Shown piece by piece: positions 20,942-29,341 of a stretch of DNA of 39,405 nucleotides. The position numbers were made by a program, and so were the translations under genes. Below the pieces are notes generated by a model that did no database searches, was not told the origin of the DNA, and saw nothing but the letters and a program-made list of their open reading frames with translations. Within the stretch, counting starts at the first letter, position 1. Each line of letters opens with the position of its first letter. The stretch is from Campylobacterales bacterium (GTDB taxonomy: Bacteria > Campylobacterota > Campylobacteria > Campylobacterales > QNZT01): positions 1 to 39,405 of the forward strand of contig JALWPY010000174.1 in the NCBI GenBank assembly GCA_026994915.1. The letters run 5' to 3'.

Positions 20942-21068
20942 CCCTTCTTTGTCACCTGGCCGGACTATTTGACGATCCGGCCGGTATCAAACTGTATCAA
21001 AAGAATTAATTCCGATAATTAGTGAGAGATATATTGGAAATATTCTATAATTTCATTAAAAAGTGTAC

Positions 21069-21974
21069 ATGATGACAGTCGCGATCAGAACCATCCTTTT
21101 GGCGGTACTCTTTTTTGTCTCAGCATGTTCACTGACCCCTCCAAAACCGTTACGTATCAGTGCCAATCTCTGGATCGGCTATACGCCCCTTTTTTATATC
21201 AAAGAGCGTGGCTGGCTCGAGGGGAAAAATATCGAGCTGGTCAATGTCGTCTCACTCTATGAAAATATGCAGATGTATGCCGTGGGCAATGCCGACGCTT
21301 TTACCGGCACGCAGTACGAGTATCATGTACAGCGTCAGACCCACCCCACACTGACACCGGTGCTGCTGCTCGATCGCTCCAGGGGCGGTGATATCGTCAT
21401 GGCAAATCGCGATCTTCCGACACTGCGCAAAAGCGATCATCCGATCGATGTCTGGCTGGAGATCGATTCGGTCAGTCAGGAACTTTTCCGTGCGTTTATC
21501 CGTGCCAAAAATCTCGAAGGGAAAACGTACCGTTTTCACAATCTCGACCCCGAGTCGATTTCGAAGCTGCCGCTTCAAAAGAGCCCTGCGATTCTCGTCA
21601 CTTATGAACCATACGACGATCCTCTGAGGGAGAGAGGCTACCGAGAAGTGGCCACTACAGCCGATCCCGCACTTGACTTTCAGATTATCGATGCACTCTA
21701 TACGGATGATGAAGATCTGCGACACTTTCACAAGGAGCTCGCCACACTCAACCGTCTGATCGCCAGAGCTTTGCATGATCTGCGTAAAGACCCCAAAACC
21801 TACTATCACTACGTACAGCACTATTTGCATGGGGAGGATTATCCCCATTTTCTGGAGTCTCTTGCGACGATCGAATGGATCTATGCCAAAAGAGATAAAC
21901 GCTTTCTGGAGAGTTTACAGAATATGGGTCTGCCCACAGATCATCTGATGGTGCCGGTAAAAGATGCGTTTTAA
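21069..21974 (+). CDS. NMT1/SsuA-like substrate-binding lipoprotein
   Basis: Lipobox FFVSAC; LRISANLWIGYTPLFYIKERGWLEGKNIELVNV typical of the family; ATG at 21069 (track starts at GTG 21063). Confidence 0.82.
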   Translation: MMTVAIRTILLAVLFFVSACSLTPPKPLRISANLWIGYTPLFYIKERGWLEGKNIELVNVVSLYENMQMYAVGNADAFTGTQYEYHVQRQTHPTLTPVLLLDRSRGGDIVMANRDLPTLRKSDHPIDVWLEIDSVSQELFRAFIRAKNLEGKTYRFHNLDPESISKLPLQKSPAILVTYEPYDDPLRERGYREVATTADPALDFQIIDALYTDDEDLRHFHKELATLNRLIARALHDLRKDPKTYYHYVQHYLHGEDYPHFLESLATIEWIYAKRDKRFLESLQNMGLPTDHLMVPVKDAF

Positions 21975-23130
21975 AACTTTCAATATCCTGGTTCTCCTCT
22001 CCCTTTTTCTGCTCTCGGTGATCAACTTCTATATCATGCAGCAATATATTCGCGATGAGATCGACAAAGTCCTGATCAACACGCTGCGCCAGAGTGCATA
22101 TGGTCTCTCTTTGCATGTCAACGAGCATCTCAACGATCCAAATACAGAAAATCTGCATATACTGCTCGATCGTCTCAATGCCAGTGCCCAGGAGATCGAT
22201 CAGATCTATATTACCGATGCTGAGGGAAAATTACTGCTGAGCACTGATTACAGTCACGATGGCAAACAGCTCCATCTGCCCCGAAAGGCGCCTCACATAG
22301 ATAAACTCGATGTCGACAACATCGAAAAAGCAGCCTGGGTTATGTTGCCGGTCTATAAACTCGAGGGGCTCAGGAAGATTCCCTACAGAATCTATCTCAA
22401 ACTCGACAGGAACTATATCTCTCAAACTATGCGCTATCTCAACTGGATGCAGTTTCTTTTCCCACTGATATGTGTGTTGCTCTTTGCAGGGGCTTACTAT
22501 ATCTTTTACCGGTTGATCATACGTCCGCTGCTGGGGATGTACCGTTATGTGAGCGGGGAGACGACGACATTGCCGCGTTCGGGAATTATCGAGATAGAAA
22601 AGCTTTCTGAAAATGTTGAACGTTATCTTCGTGCGCTCAAAGAGATGGCTTACATCGATCCGCTGACACAGGTCAAAAACCGACGCAGTATTGAAAATGC
22701 GCTCGACATTGCCATCGCCGCGGCACAGCGTGATCGGGAACACTTCGGCGTGGCACTGCTCGATCTGGACGACTTCAAAAAGGTCAATGACACCTATGGA
22801 CATGACATCGGCGATGCTCTGTTACGCGCTATGCTGGACCGTATCAGAACCCATCTCAGACAGGTCGATCAGATAGGCAGACTCGGCGGGGATGAATTTC
22901 TGATTATCTTTCATCATGACAAGGCGCCGGAAAAGATCTATGATGTGCTAGAACGTATACGCCGCCTCTGTGAAGAGCCTTTTGTCTTTGACAGGATCAC
23001 ACTCATCTGTACCATCTCTGCCGGTGTCGCTCTTTACCCAAGAGATGCCGACACCAAAGAGAGACTGCTCAAGCATGCCGATCGTGCGATGTACCGCTCC
23101 AAAAAAGCGGGCGGCAATCAAGTACACTAA
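21964..23130 (+). CDS. Membrane diguanylate cyclase (GGDEF)
   Basis: Two TM segments flanking a periplasmic domain; DPLTQVKNRRS; GRLGGDEFLIIF; RQVD five residues before GGDEF (I-site RxxD). Confidence 0.92.
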   Translation: MRFKTFNILVLLSLFLLSVINFYIMQQYIRDEIDKVLINTLRQSAYGLSLHVNEHLNDPNTENLHILLDRLNASAQEIDQIYITDAEGKLLLSTDYSHDGKQLHLPRKAPHIDKLDVDNIEKAAWVMLPVYKLEGLRKIPYRIYLKLDRNYISQTMRYLNWMQFLFPLICVLLFAGAYYIFYRLIIRPLLGMYRYVSGETTTLPRSGIIEIEKLSENVERYLRALKEMAYIDPLTQVKNRRSIENALDIAIAAAQRDREHFGVALLDLDDFKKVNDTYGHDIGDALLRAMLDRIRTHLRQVDQIGRLGGDEFLIIFHHDKAPEKIYDVLERIRRLCEEPFVFDRITLICTISAGVALYPRDADTKERLLKHADRAMYRSKKAGGNQVH

Positions 23131-23146
23131 ATATAGATACTGCATG

Positions 23147-23263
23147 GATCTTCTTGTAACGCATACATGCGAACAACATCTGCAGCGGAAGGGTCGAAAT
23201 CCGGTACGGATTTCGGGGCCCCACCGTGAAGCCGTTTGAGCATGTGTGCGTTGCAAGAAGATC
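23147..23263 (+). repeat. Structured repeat element copy A: 24-bp stem around a 69-nt conserved core
   Basis: Arms 23147-23170 GATCTTCTTGTAACGCATACATGC and 23240-23263 GCATGTGTGCGTTGCAAGAAGATC pair fully with two U-G wobbles; core 23171-23239 is 68/69 identical to the reverse complement of 25304-25372. Confidence 0.93.
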
Positions 23264-23330
23264 GGATAGGAAGGTGTTTGACACTGGTTTGTGAAAAGTT
23301 GTATCATGATTGTAAAAAGAGGAGGTCTCA

Positions 23331-23981
23331 ATGATATTTCGTGACAGAAAAGAGGCGGGACGATACCTCGCTGAAGCACTCATGCGCTACAAAGCGGAGC
23401 ATCCCGTCGTGCTGGCGATTCCCCGAGGAGGTGTCGAGCTGGGCTTCGAGGTCGCCAAAGCGCTCGATGCCGACTTCGACCTGCTGATCGCACGCAAACT
23501 TCCCTTCCCGGACAATCCCGAATCCGGTTTCGGTGCGATCGCGGAGGACGGGTCGCTCTATATCATCAAAGAGGCGGCATGGTATCTCTCCCAGACGATC
23601 GTCGAGCGCATTATCGCGCAGCAGCAGGAAGAGATAAGACGGCGCATCGCAACCCTGCGCGGAGGGCGCGAACTTATCCCCGTCGAGGGGCGCACGGTCA
23701 TCCTGGTCGATGACGGCATCGCGATGGGATCGACGATGCATGCGGCTATCGCCTACTGTCGTAACCATGGTGCCGCGAAGATCGTCGTCGCCGCGCCGGT
23801 CACGAGTGCACGGGTCAAAGCACAGCTTGCACGTGAAGTCGACGATGTCGTCATCCTGACGACCCCGCCCGACTTTCATGCCGTCGCGCAGGTCTACGCC
23901 AACTGGTACGACGTCAGTGACGAGGAGGTGCTGGAGATCATGCGTGCATGGGAAGTGTGGAGACGGGAGCACCGCAGCTAG
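23331..23981 (+). CDS. Phosphoribosyltransferase family protein
   Basis: VVLAIPRGGVELGFEVAKAL and the PRPP-loop-like VILVDDGIAMGSTMHAAI; RBS AGGAGGT. Confidence 0.88.
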   Translation: MIFRDRKEAGRYLAEALMRYKAEHPVVLAIPRGGVELGFEVAKALDADFDLLIARKLPFPDNPESGFGAIAEDGSLYIIKEAAWYLSQTIVERIIAQQQEEIRRRIATLRGGRELIPVEGRTVILVDDGIAMGSTMHAAIAYCRNHGAAKIVVAAPVTSARVKAQLAREVDDVVILTTPPDFHAVAQVYANWYDVSDEEVLEIMRAWEVWRREHRS

Positions 23982-25244
23982 ATGTTCTGGTATCATGCGC
24001 AGACGAAACACTCATGGGAGTCGGTACGCAGCCGTCCCAACTATCTGGAGTGGGAGAAGCAGCCCGTTCCCTTCAAAATCTACAACGACTTTCTGAGTAT
24101 GACGAAGCTCGACGATGCGAACCCCTTGCACCGTTTTATCTACCGCATCGGCGGGATTACGGCCAAAAAGGTCTATCCGGGGATGGAGTACTATCTCCGT
24201 ACGATTCCCAGTGCAGGTGCGCTCTATCCGGTTGAGTTTTATTTTCAGGCGAGAGAGGTGGAGGGGTTTGAAGACGGTATCTACCATTTCGATGTCCGTA
24301 ACAGCGCTGTCAAACTGCTGCATCGTCTGGGCGTGGAAGAGGGTGTCGAGGTCTATTTCGAAGATACCCGGCAGATCCGCGGCTTTCTCTTTCTCCTCTC
24401 GACGGTCTGTTACCGATCGTCGTGGAAATATAAAAAACGCGCCTTTCGCTACTGCCTGCTCGACTGTGGCCATGCGCACGGTACTCTCGAAGCGAGTGCG
24501 TGGCTCAACGACTATGCCGCTACTATCCGCTACCGTTTTGACAAAGAAGCGCTCAACGAAGCGTTCGGTTTCGGGGAGCGGGAATTTTTTCTCTCCGCCG
24601 CGGTGGTGGGGGCCCCGACGCAAACACGCAGCAGCTATCTCGATCTGAAACTGCCCGACATCAATCCTCCCTATGAAAGAGAACCGGTGATCGAAAAGGC
24701 TTATCATGATTCCCTGCAACTGCAGGGGTGCCGGGTACAAAACCGCTACGAACCCTTCACCTTCGACAAAGCACGTTTCGAAGAGGTGATCTACCAGCGC
24801 CGCTCCATACGGGAGTTTCATGGAGAAACGATCTCCGCATCAATGCTGAAGGCGATCCTCGAACACTTGCGCAGACCGATCCTCTCCGACTGTGACGAAA
24901 AAGTCTCGATCTACTACGTCGTCAACCGTGTCGAAGGGGTGAAACAGGGGCTTTGGCTAGAGGGGAAGTTGCTTCGGGAGGGGGACTTCAGCCAAAAAGC
25001 GGGCTACCTCTGTCTGGAGCAGCGACTGGGGAGCGAGAGTGCCGTCACTTTCTTTTTGACCACCGATTCCGCCAACTATCAGGCCGCATACCAGAAGGCG
25101 GGGCACATCGGTCACAGGCTCTATCTGGTGAGTGAATATCTGGGGCTGGGATGCAGTGGAATCGGCGCCTACTACGACGACGAAACGGCGGCATTTCTGC
25201 AAACGGATGAGATGATACTCTATGCACTGGCGGTCGGTCGCTAA
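23982..25244 (+). CDS. SagB/ThcOx-type nitroreductase-family oxidoreductase (tandem domain)
   Basis: N-half YYLRTIPSAGALYPVEFYF; ASAWLNDYAATIRYRFD; C-half YQRRSIREFHGETIS...YLGLGCSGIGAYYDDE. Confidence 0.82.
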   Translation: MFWYHAQTKHSWESVRSRPNYLEWEKQPVPFKIYNDFLSMTKLDDANPLHRFIYRIGGITAKKVYPGMEYYLRTIPSAGALYPVEFYFQAREVEGFEDGIYHFDVRNSAVKLLHRLGVEEGVEVYFEDTRQIRGFLFLLSTVCYRSSWKYKKRAFRYCLLDCGHAHGTLEASAWLNDYAATIRYRFDKEALNEAFGFGEREFFLSAAVVGAPTQTRSSYLDLKLPDINPPYEREPVIEKAYHDSLQLQGCRVQNRYEPFTFDKARFEEVIYQRRSIREFHGETISASMLKAILEHLRRPILSDCDEKVSIYYVVNRVEGVKQGLWLEGKLLREGDFSQKAGYLCLEQRLGSESAVTFFLTTDSANYQAAYQKAGHIGHRLYLVSEYLGLGCSGIGAYYDDETAAFLQTDEMILYALAVGR

Positions 25245-25278
25245 CGTCAGCATGGGTGTGGTAAAATAGTATATTGAT

Positions 25279-25397
25279 GAGCCTTCTGAAAAGCGTGATG
25301 CACTCAAACGGCTTCACGGTGGGGCCCCGAAATCCGTACCGGATTTCGACCTTTCCGCTGCAGATGTTGTTCGTGCATCACGCTTTTCAGAAGGCTC
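25279..25397 (-). repeat. Structured repeat element copy B: 25-bp perfect stem around the same 69-nt core, inverted
   Basis: Arms 25279-25303 GAGCCTTCTGAAAAGCGTGATGCAC and 25373-25397 are perfect reverse complements; core 25304-25372. Confidence 0.94.
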
Positions 25398-25427
25398 TTA
25401 TATTTAGAGAGAGGGGAGTGTGCTGAG

Positions 25428-26072
25428 GTGCTTTTGGGCAAAATCGACTACATCAACCTCGCCCCTTTTCATGTCTTTCTCAAACGCCAGATCAAAAACA
25501 GCCGCTTCAAACAGTCGATCGAATATAAAAAGAGTTATCCCTCCCGCATCAACCGACTCTTCAAAAGACGTAAAATCGACGCTGCATTCATCTCCAGTAT
25601 CGAAAGTAAACGGGGCAATTTCCGCTGTTTCGATGCCGGGATCATCGCGCAGAAAGAGATACGCAGCGTACTGGTCAAAAGAGGGCGCTACCGCCGCGAT
25701 TCCGAATCGGCCACTTCCAATGCACTGGCCAAAGTATTGGGTGTCGAGGGCGAAGTGATGATCGGGGACAAAGCACTCAGGGCATGGCTGGAAGCGCCGG
25801 AGGCGTATGAAGACCTCGCCGCATTGTGGTACGAGAAATATCGGCTGCCGTTTGTCTTCGCCCGTTTTTGTGTCAACCGTCACCATGACTACTATCGGAA
25901 ACTGATCGAAGATTTTCTGCATACCCGCGTCAAAATCCCCCACTACATGCTCAAACGCTATGCCGCACGGGGTGAATTGCCGCTTGCAGAGGTTCGGGCC
26001 TATCTGGATCTTGTCCACTACGACATCGACCACAAAGCGCGCAAAAGCCTCAAAAAGTTTTTATCGACATGA
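25428..26072 (+). CDS. mqnA: Menaquinone biosynthesis protein MqnA-like (futalosine pathway)
   Basis: LGKIDYINLAPFHVFLK...YPSRINRLFKRRKIDAAFISSIES resembles MqnA; probable GTG start. Confidence 0.75.
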   Translation: MLLGKIDYINLAPFHVFLKRQIKNSRFKQSIEYKKSYPSRINRLFKRRKIDAAFISSIESKRGNFRCFDAGIIAQKEIRSVLVKRGRYRRDSESATSNALAKVLGVEGEVMIGDKALRAWLEAPEAYEDLAALWYEKYRLPFVFARFCVNRHHDYYRKLIEDFLHTRVKIPHYMLKRYAARGELPLAEVRAYLDLVHYDIDHKARKSLKKFLST

Positions 26073-26113
26073 GTGATATGGTATAATCACACAAATACAG
26101 AGAGGAGTAAGTG

Positions 26114-27025
26114 ATGGTACCACAGGAGATACAACAGTTTTCTGAAGTGAGAGCGAAAGCACGGGCCTATTTCTGTTATATGCTCCAGCGTTCCATTCCC
26201 AACTTTTTGCCTGATCCTTCCCTGGACGTGATCGTACGGGGGCTTAAAAATATCGAAAAAGAGCTTCCCAAGTTCCAGGCGCTCTATGTGCTCGATGCCA
26301 AAGGTGTGCAGGTGATCACCAATCTCTCCAGAGATCCAAATTATCGCGTTGGAAAAGGGATTAACCGCAGTTCCAGAGCTTTCTACTACCGTGTAGCGCG
26401 GGAGAAGCGCTGTATCCTGACCAATCCCTATCCCTCCGTACTGAGCAACGATCTCGTCGTCACTGCCGCTTATCCGGTTTACGATGATCACAAAAAACTG
26501 CGCTATATCGTCTGTATCGATATCAAGCTGCATGATTTGCTGGAGATCGCTCAGAGCACTTCACTCGAGTCTGTATTCCACCATGTCAGCAAGATCTCCT
26601 ATACTCTATTTTCCGCGGCGCTCTTTTTTGTCGCCTTTTTGCTCTTTTTTCATGGAATGCAAAGTATCTTCATTCATGGGATATCAATCGAGAAGCTGGA
26701 GATCAAACAGATGTTTGAGGCGACCATTTTGATCACCCTCTCACTGGCGATCTTCGATCTGGTCAAGACGATTTTCGAGGAAGAGGTACTCGGTCACCAT
26801 ATAGGTAAAAACAAAGATATCCACCGTACGATGATTCGCTTCCTGGGGTCGATCGTCATCGCTCTTTCAATCGAGGCACTGATGCTGGTTTTCAAGTTTG
26901 CCATCATGAGTCCTGACAAGATAAAATATGCGGTGCTGCTCATCGCGGGTGTGGCGATCTTGCTTTTTGGGCTTGCCTTCTACCTCAAATCGACCGAGAG
27001 TCGTGAGAAGACAGGCGGAGAATAA
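26114..27025 (+). CDS. PDC/Cache sensor domain membrane protein
   Basis: ALYVLDAKGVQVITNLSRDPNYRVGKGINRSSRAFYYRVAREKRCILTNPYPS...AYPVYDDHKKLRYIVCIDI, then several C-terminal TM segments. Confidence 0.78.
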   Translation: MVPQEIQQFSEVRAKARAYFCYMLQRSIPNFLPDPSLDVIVRGLKNIEKELPKFQALYVLDAKGVQVITNLSRDPNYRVGKGINRSSRAFYYRVAREKRCILTNPYPSVLSNDLVVTAAYPVYDDHKKLRYIVCIDIKLHDLLEIAQSTSLESVFHHVSKISYTLFSAALFFVAFLLFFHGMQSIFIHGISIEKLEIKQMFEATILITLSLAIFDLVKTIFEEEVLGHHIGKNKDIHRTMIRFLGSIVIALSIEALMLVFKFAIMSPDKIKYAVLLIAGVAILLFGLAFYLKSTESREKTGGE

Positions 27026-27043
27026 ATGAAGAGAATCGTGCAG

Positions 27044-27208
27044 TGATCGAGCACTTTTTTACTTGTCCTTGCTATTTGGATACGCCAAACGGGCAAAGCC
27101 CCTTTGACTACGTTAACACTGGGTTTTCTTCAGCAGAAGGCTCATGCGTTTGCAGATGTGATGCCACGAAGAGAGTTATTGGATGATCGAGCACTTTTTT
27201 ACTTGTCC
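27044..27208 (+). repeat. 25-bp direct repeat, 140-bp period, spanning the CPXCG gene start
   Basis: TGATCGAGCACTTTTTTACTTGTCC at 27044-27068 and 27184-27208. Confidence 0.93.
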
Positions 27209-27362
27209 CTATTGTTGGGAGACCATTTCGATGTTGCTGGATCCGGATATGAGCGGAGAAGTGTATGTGGAAGATTGTCAGGTTTGCTGCAATCCTATTC
27301 AGATCGTGTTCGTGATGCGGGGTGAAGATGTGGTGCGCTTTGAAGCCGTTCGGCTTCAGTAG
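27183..27362 (+). CDS. CPXCG-like cysteine-rich protein, 59 aa (not in the ORF track)
   Basis: Translation MIEHFFTCPYCWETISMLLDPDMSGEVYVEDCQVCCNPIQIVFVMRGEDVVRFEAVRLQ*; CPYC...CQVC pair; GAAGAGAG upstream. Confidence 0.8.
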   Translation: MIEHFFTCPYCWETISMLLDPDMSGEVYVEDCQVCCNPIQIVFVMRGEDVVRFEAVRLQ

Positions 27363-27365
27363 CGA

Positions 27366-27794
27366 CTAGATGAGGTGTCTGCTCACCATCTGTACGATCT
27401 GATCTTCAGGCAGGGCACCGCTGACACGATCGACCTCCTGTCCCCCTTTGAAGATGATAATCGTGGGGATTCCGCGTATGCCAAACTGTGCCGCCGTCGT
27501 CTGATTAACTTCGGTGTTGACCTTCAGAAAGCGCGCTTTGAGCGGAAATCTTGCCGCCGCCGCTTTGAATGCGGGTGCCATCATGCGGCACGGCCCGCAC
27601 CACTCCGCCCAGAAATCGACCACGACCGGAATGTCGTTTGACTGGATATGTCTGGAAAAGGCGGAGTTGTCGACATCTTTGGGTGTGGTGTCGAGCAAGT
27701 CACCTTTACAGTGACCGCAGACCGCTTTTTTGTAACTCTCTTTCACCGGCACTCTGTTGACATGTAAACAGTGTGGACAAACGACATTGATCAT
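27366..27794 (-). CDS. trxC: Thioredoxin 2 (TrxC)
   Basis: N-terminal zinc motif CPHC...CGHC and WAEWCGPCRMMAP active site; ATG 27794. Confidence 0.92.
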   Translation of the reverse strand: MINVVCPHCLHVNRVPVKESYKKAVCGHCKGDLLDTTPKDVDNSAFSRHIQSNDIPVVVDFWAEWCGPCRMMAPAFKAAAARFPLKARFLKVNTEVNQTTAAQFGIRGIPTIIIFKGGQEVDRVSGALPEDQIVQMVSRHLI

Positions 27795-27899
27795 AGTGTA
27801 CTCCTTGGATAGTTTTATGGGATTATACCATATTTGAGGCGTGACTAATGCGACTTTTGTTGCGAAAAATGTAAGTGTGAAAAAAGAGGGGAAGAGGTC

Positions 27900-27931
27900 T
27901 TCAGAACCCAAAAGAGTGTTTGGGTTCTGAA
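27900..27931. terminator. 13-bp perfect hairpin downstream of the TSP3 lipoprotein gene
   Basis: TTCAGAACCCAAA - AGAGTG - TTTGGGTTCTGAA; no immediate T-run on the minus strand. Confidence 0.6.
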
Positions 27932-27947
27932 ATATGTCTGTGAATGG

Positions 27948-29339
27948 TTATTTGATATAACCGGATGCGGCACGGAAGCCGATAGCGGAGTTTGCTGTAT
28001 TGTCTCCATAGGCGATACTGAAGCGAAGATCCAGGAAGCCGTTACCTTCGATCGCGACTGCGTAAGGCTGTGCGGCACCGATGCTGCCATTGGTTGCAGA
28101 GCCGACGATTGCCCCTTCATTTACCGGTGGACGGTAAATGTTATCAGTTATGATCCAGGAAGGTTTGACAAAAGTAGCAAGCTGAATCAGTGTATTGGTA
28201 AACTCTTTGACACCGCCTTTGAGTTCATAAAGTTTACGACTATAGGTCTCTTCGACATTCGGATCGTAGTAGAAGAGTGTATTTTTGACTGTATTGTCAT
28301 CGGTGGCATTGACGAGTTTGAGGGTATATTCAAACTGGCGCAATGTTGGCAGACCGATTTTGGTTTCGGTATCGGGTAGTTGCGAATTGTCGAGGATATA
28401 TGCTGCTTCGAATGCGTACATACCGATCATCTTGTCTCCCGCTTCTGAGAAGTAGACCTTCGAGAGCGGTATACCGGAGGGGTCAAAAGAGTTGAAGCCT
28501 GTCGCCGGGTCGCCGTTCAGAAATTTAAAATGGCTGCTGATAAAGGCGTTGTCGATGTTTGTTGCTATCAGAGGTGCATTGAGGACTTTTCGCGCTTCAT
28601 ATTTGCTCATCCAGAAACCGCCTCTCTCGTCGAGGGCAGGCACATAGACGAAGTTGTTGCTCTCCATTACTTTACCGTCCGGTGTTTCATAGATCCAGAG
28701 ATATTTGCTGTTTTGATCGAGCGGATCTGTTGCGTCAGGTTTGTGATTGACTTCACTCGCATTTGGACGCTGATCATAGTCACTGTCGTTCATCGGATCG
28801 AGTGCATCTATTTTGTCACCTGGATCCGTGAATTTATTGTGGTGCAGGTTTGCAGGCCTGGTATCACCCATATCTGCAATAGAGAGAGGTTTCTCCACGT
28901 CTAGAACCACAAGACCGTCTGTTCCTGTTTTAAGAGGTATTTTATTCTCTCCTGCAGAAATTACTTTTCCACTCTCTTCGGATGGATCGATGTTGTCAGG
29001 ATAAGTTCCCACTACTTCGATGCCATCTGTAACTTTGTCACCGTCAGTATCGATTTTGAGCGGATCGGTACCCACTTTTACTTCCAGGCCATCGTCGAGA
29101 CCGTCATCGTCTGTGTCGGGATCGAGTGGATCGGTACCGATCTCCTCTTCCTGACCGTTGGTGAGTCCGTCCCCGTCTTCGTCCCCGTTGGGATCGAGTG
29201 GTTTATTAGTATTACTCGGTGCAAGACTGGTTTTGTTGTCTTCGGCGAAAATCGCTCTGTCGTCGACACATCCGGAAAATGACGCGACATAGGCGCATGC
29301 CAGTGCCGATAGTAAACTGGTTTTTATGATCTCTTTCAT
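27948..29339 (-). CDS. Lipoprotein with TSP3-type Ca-binding repeats and a C-terminal SUMF1/FGE-like domain
   Basis: Lipobox SFSGC; DPNGDEDGDGLTNGQEEEIGTDPLDPDTDDDGLDDG; C-terminal FVYVPALDERGGFWMSKYEAR...GLPTLRQFEYTLKL...GGVKEFTN...SAIGFRAASGYIK. Confidence 0.75.
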   Translation of the reverse strand: MKEIIKTSLLSALACAYVASFSGCVDDRAIFAEDNKTSLAPSNTNKPLDPNGDEDGDGLTNGQEEEIGTDPLDPDTDDDGLDDGLEVKVGTDPLKIDTDGDKVTDGIEVVGTYPDNIDPSEESGKVISAGENKIPLKTGTDGLVVLDVEKPLSIADMGDTRPANLHHNKFTDPGDKIDALDPMNDSDYDQRPNASEVNHKPDATDPLDQNSKYLWIYETPDGKVMESNNFVYVPALDERGGFWMSKYEARKVLNAPLIATNIDNAFISSHFKFLNGDPATGFNSFDPSGIPLSKVYFSEAGDKMIGMYAFEAAYILDNSQLPDTETKIGLPTLRQFEYTLKLVNATDDNTVKNTLFYYDPNVEETYSRKLYELKGGVKEFTNTLIQLATFVKPSWIITDNIYRPPVNEGAIVGSATNGSIGAAQPYAVAIEGNGFLDLRFSIAYGDNTANSAIGFRAASGYIK

Positions 29340-29341
29340 GA

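Noticed and set aside
20958-20982. GGCCGGA...TCCGGCC hairpin after the NIT-CZB receptor as a terminator
   Set aside because: Only 7 bp and no T-run; plausible but not strong enough to list.
21012-21018. CCGATAA before the substrate-binding lipoprotein as a third sigma-28 site
   Set aside because: The -35 position at the expected spacing reads CTGT, not TAAA; a nearby TATAAT offers a simpler sigma-70 promoter.
24605-24622. GGTGGGGGCCCC in the SagB-like gene resembling part of the repeat core
   Set aside because: Only a short GC-rich match within coding sequence; the rest of the core is absent.
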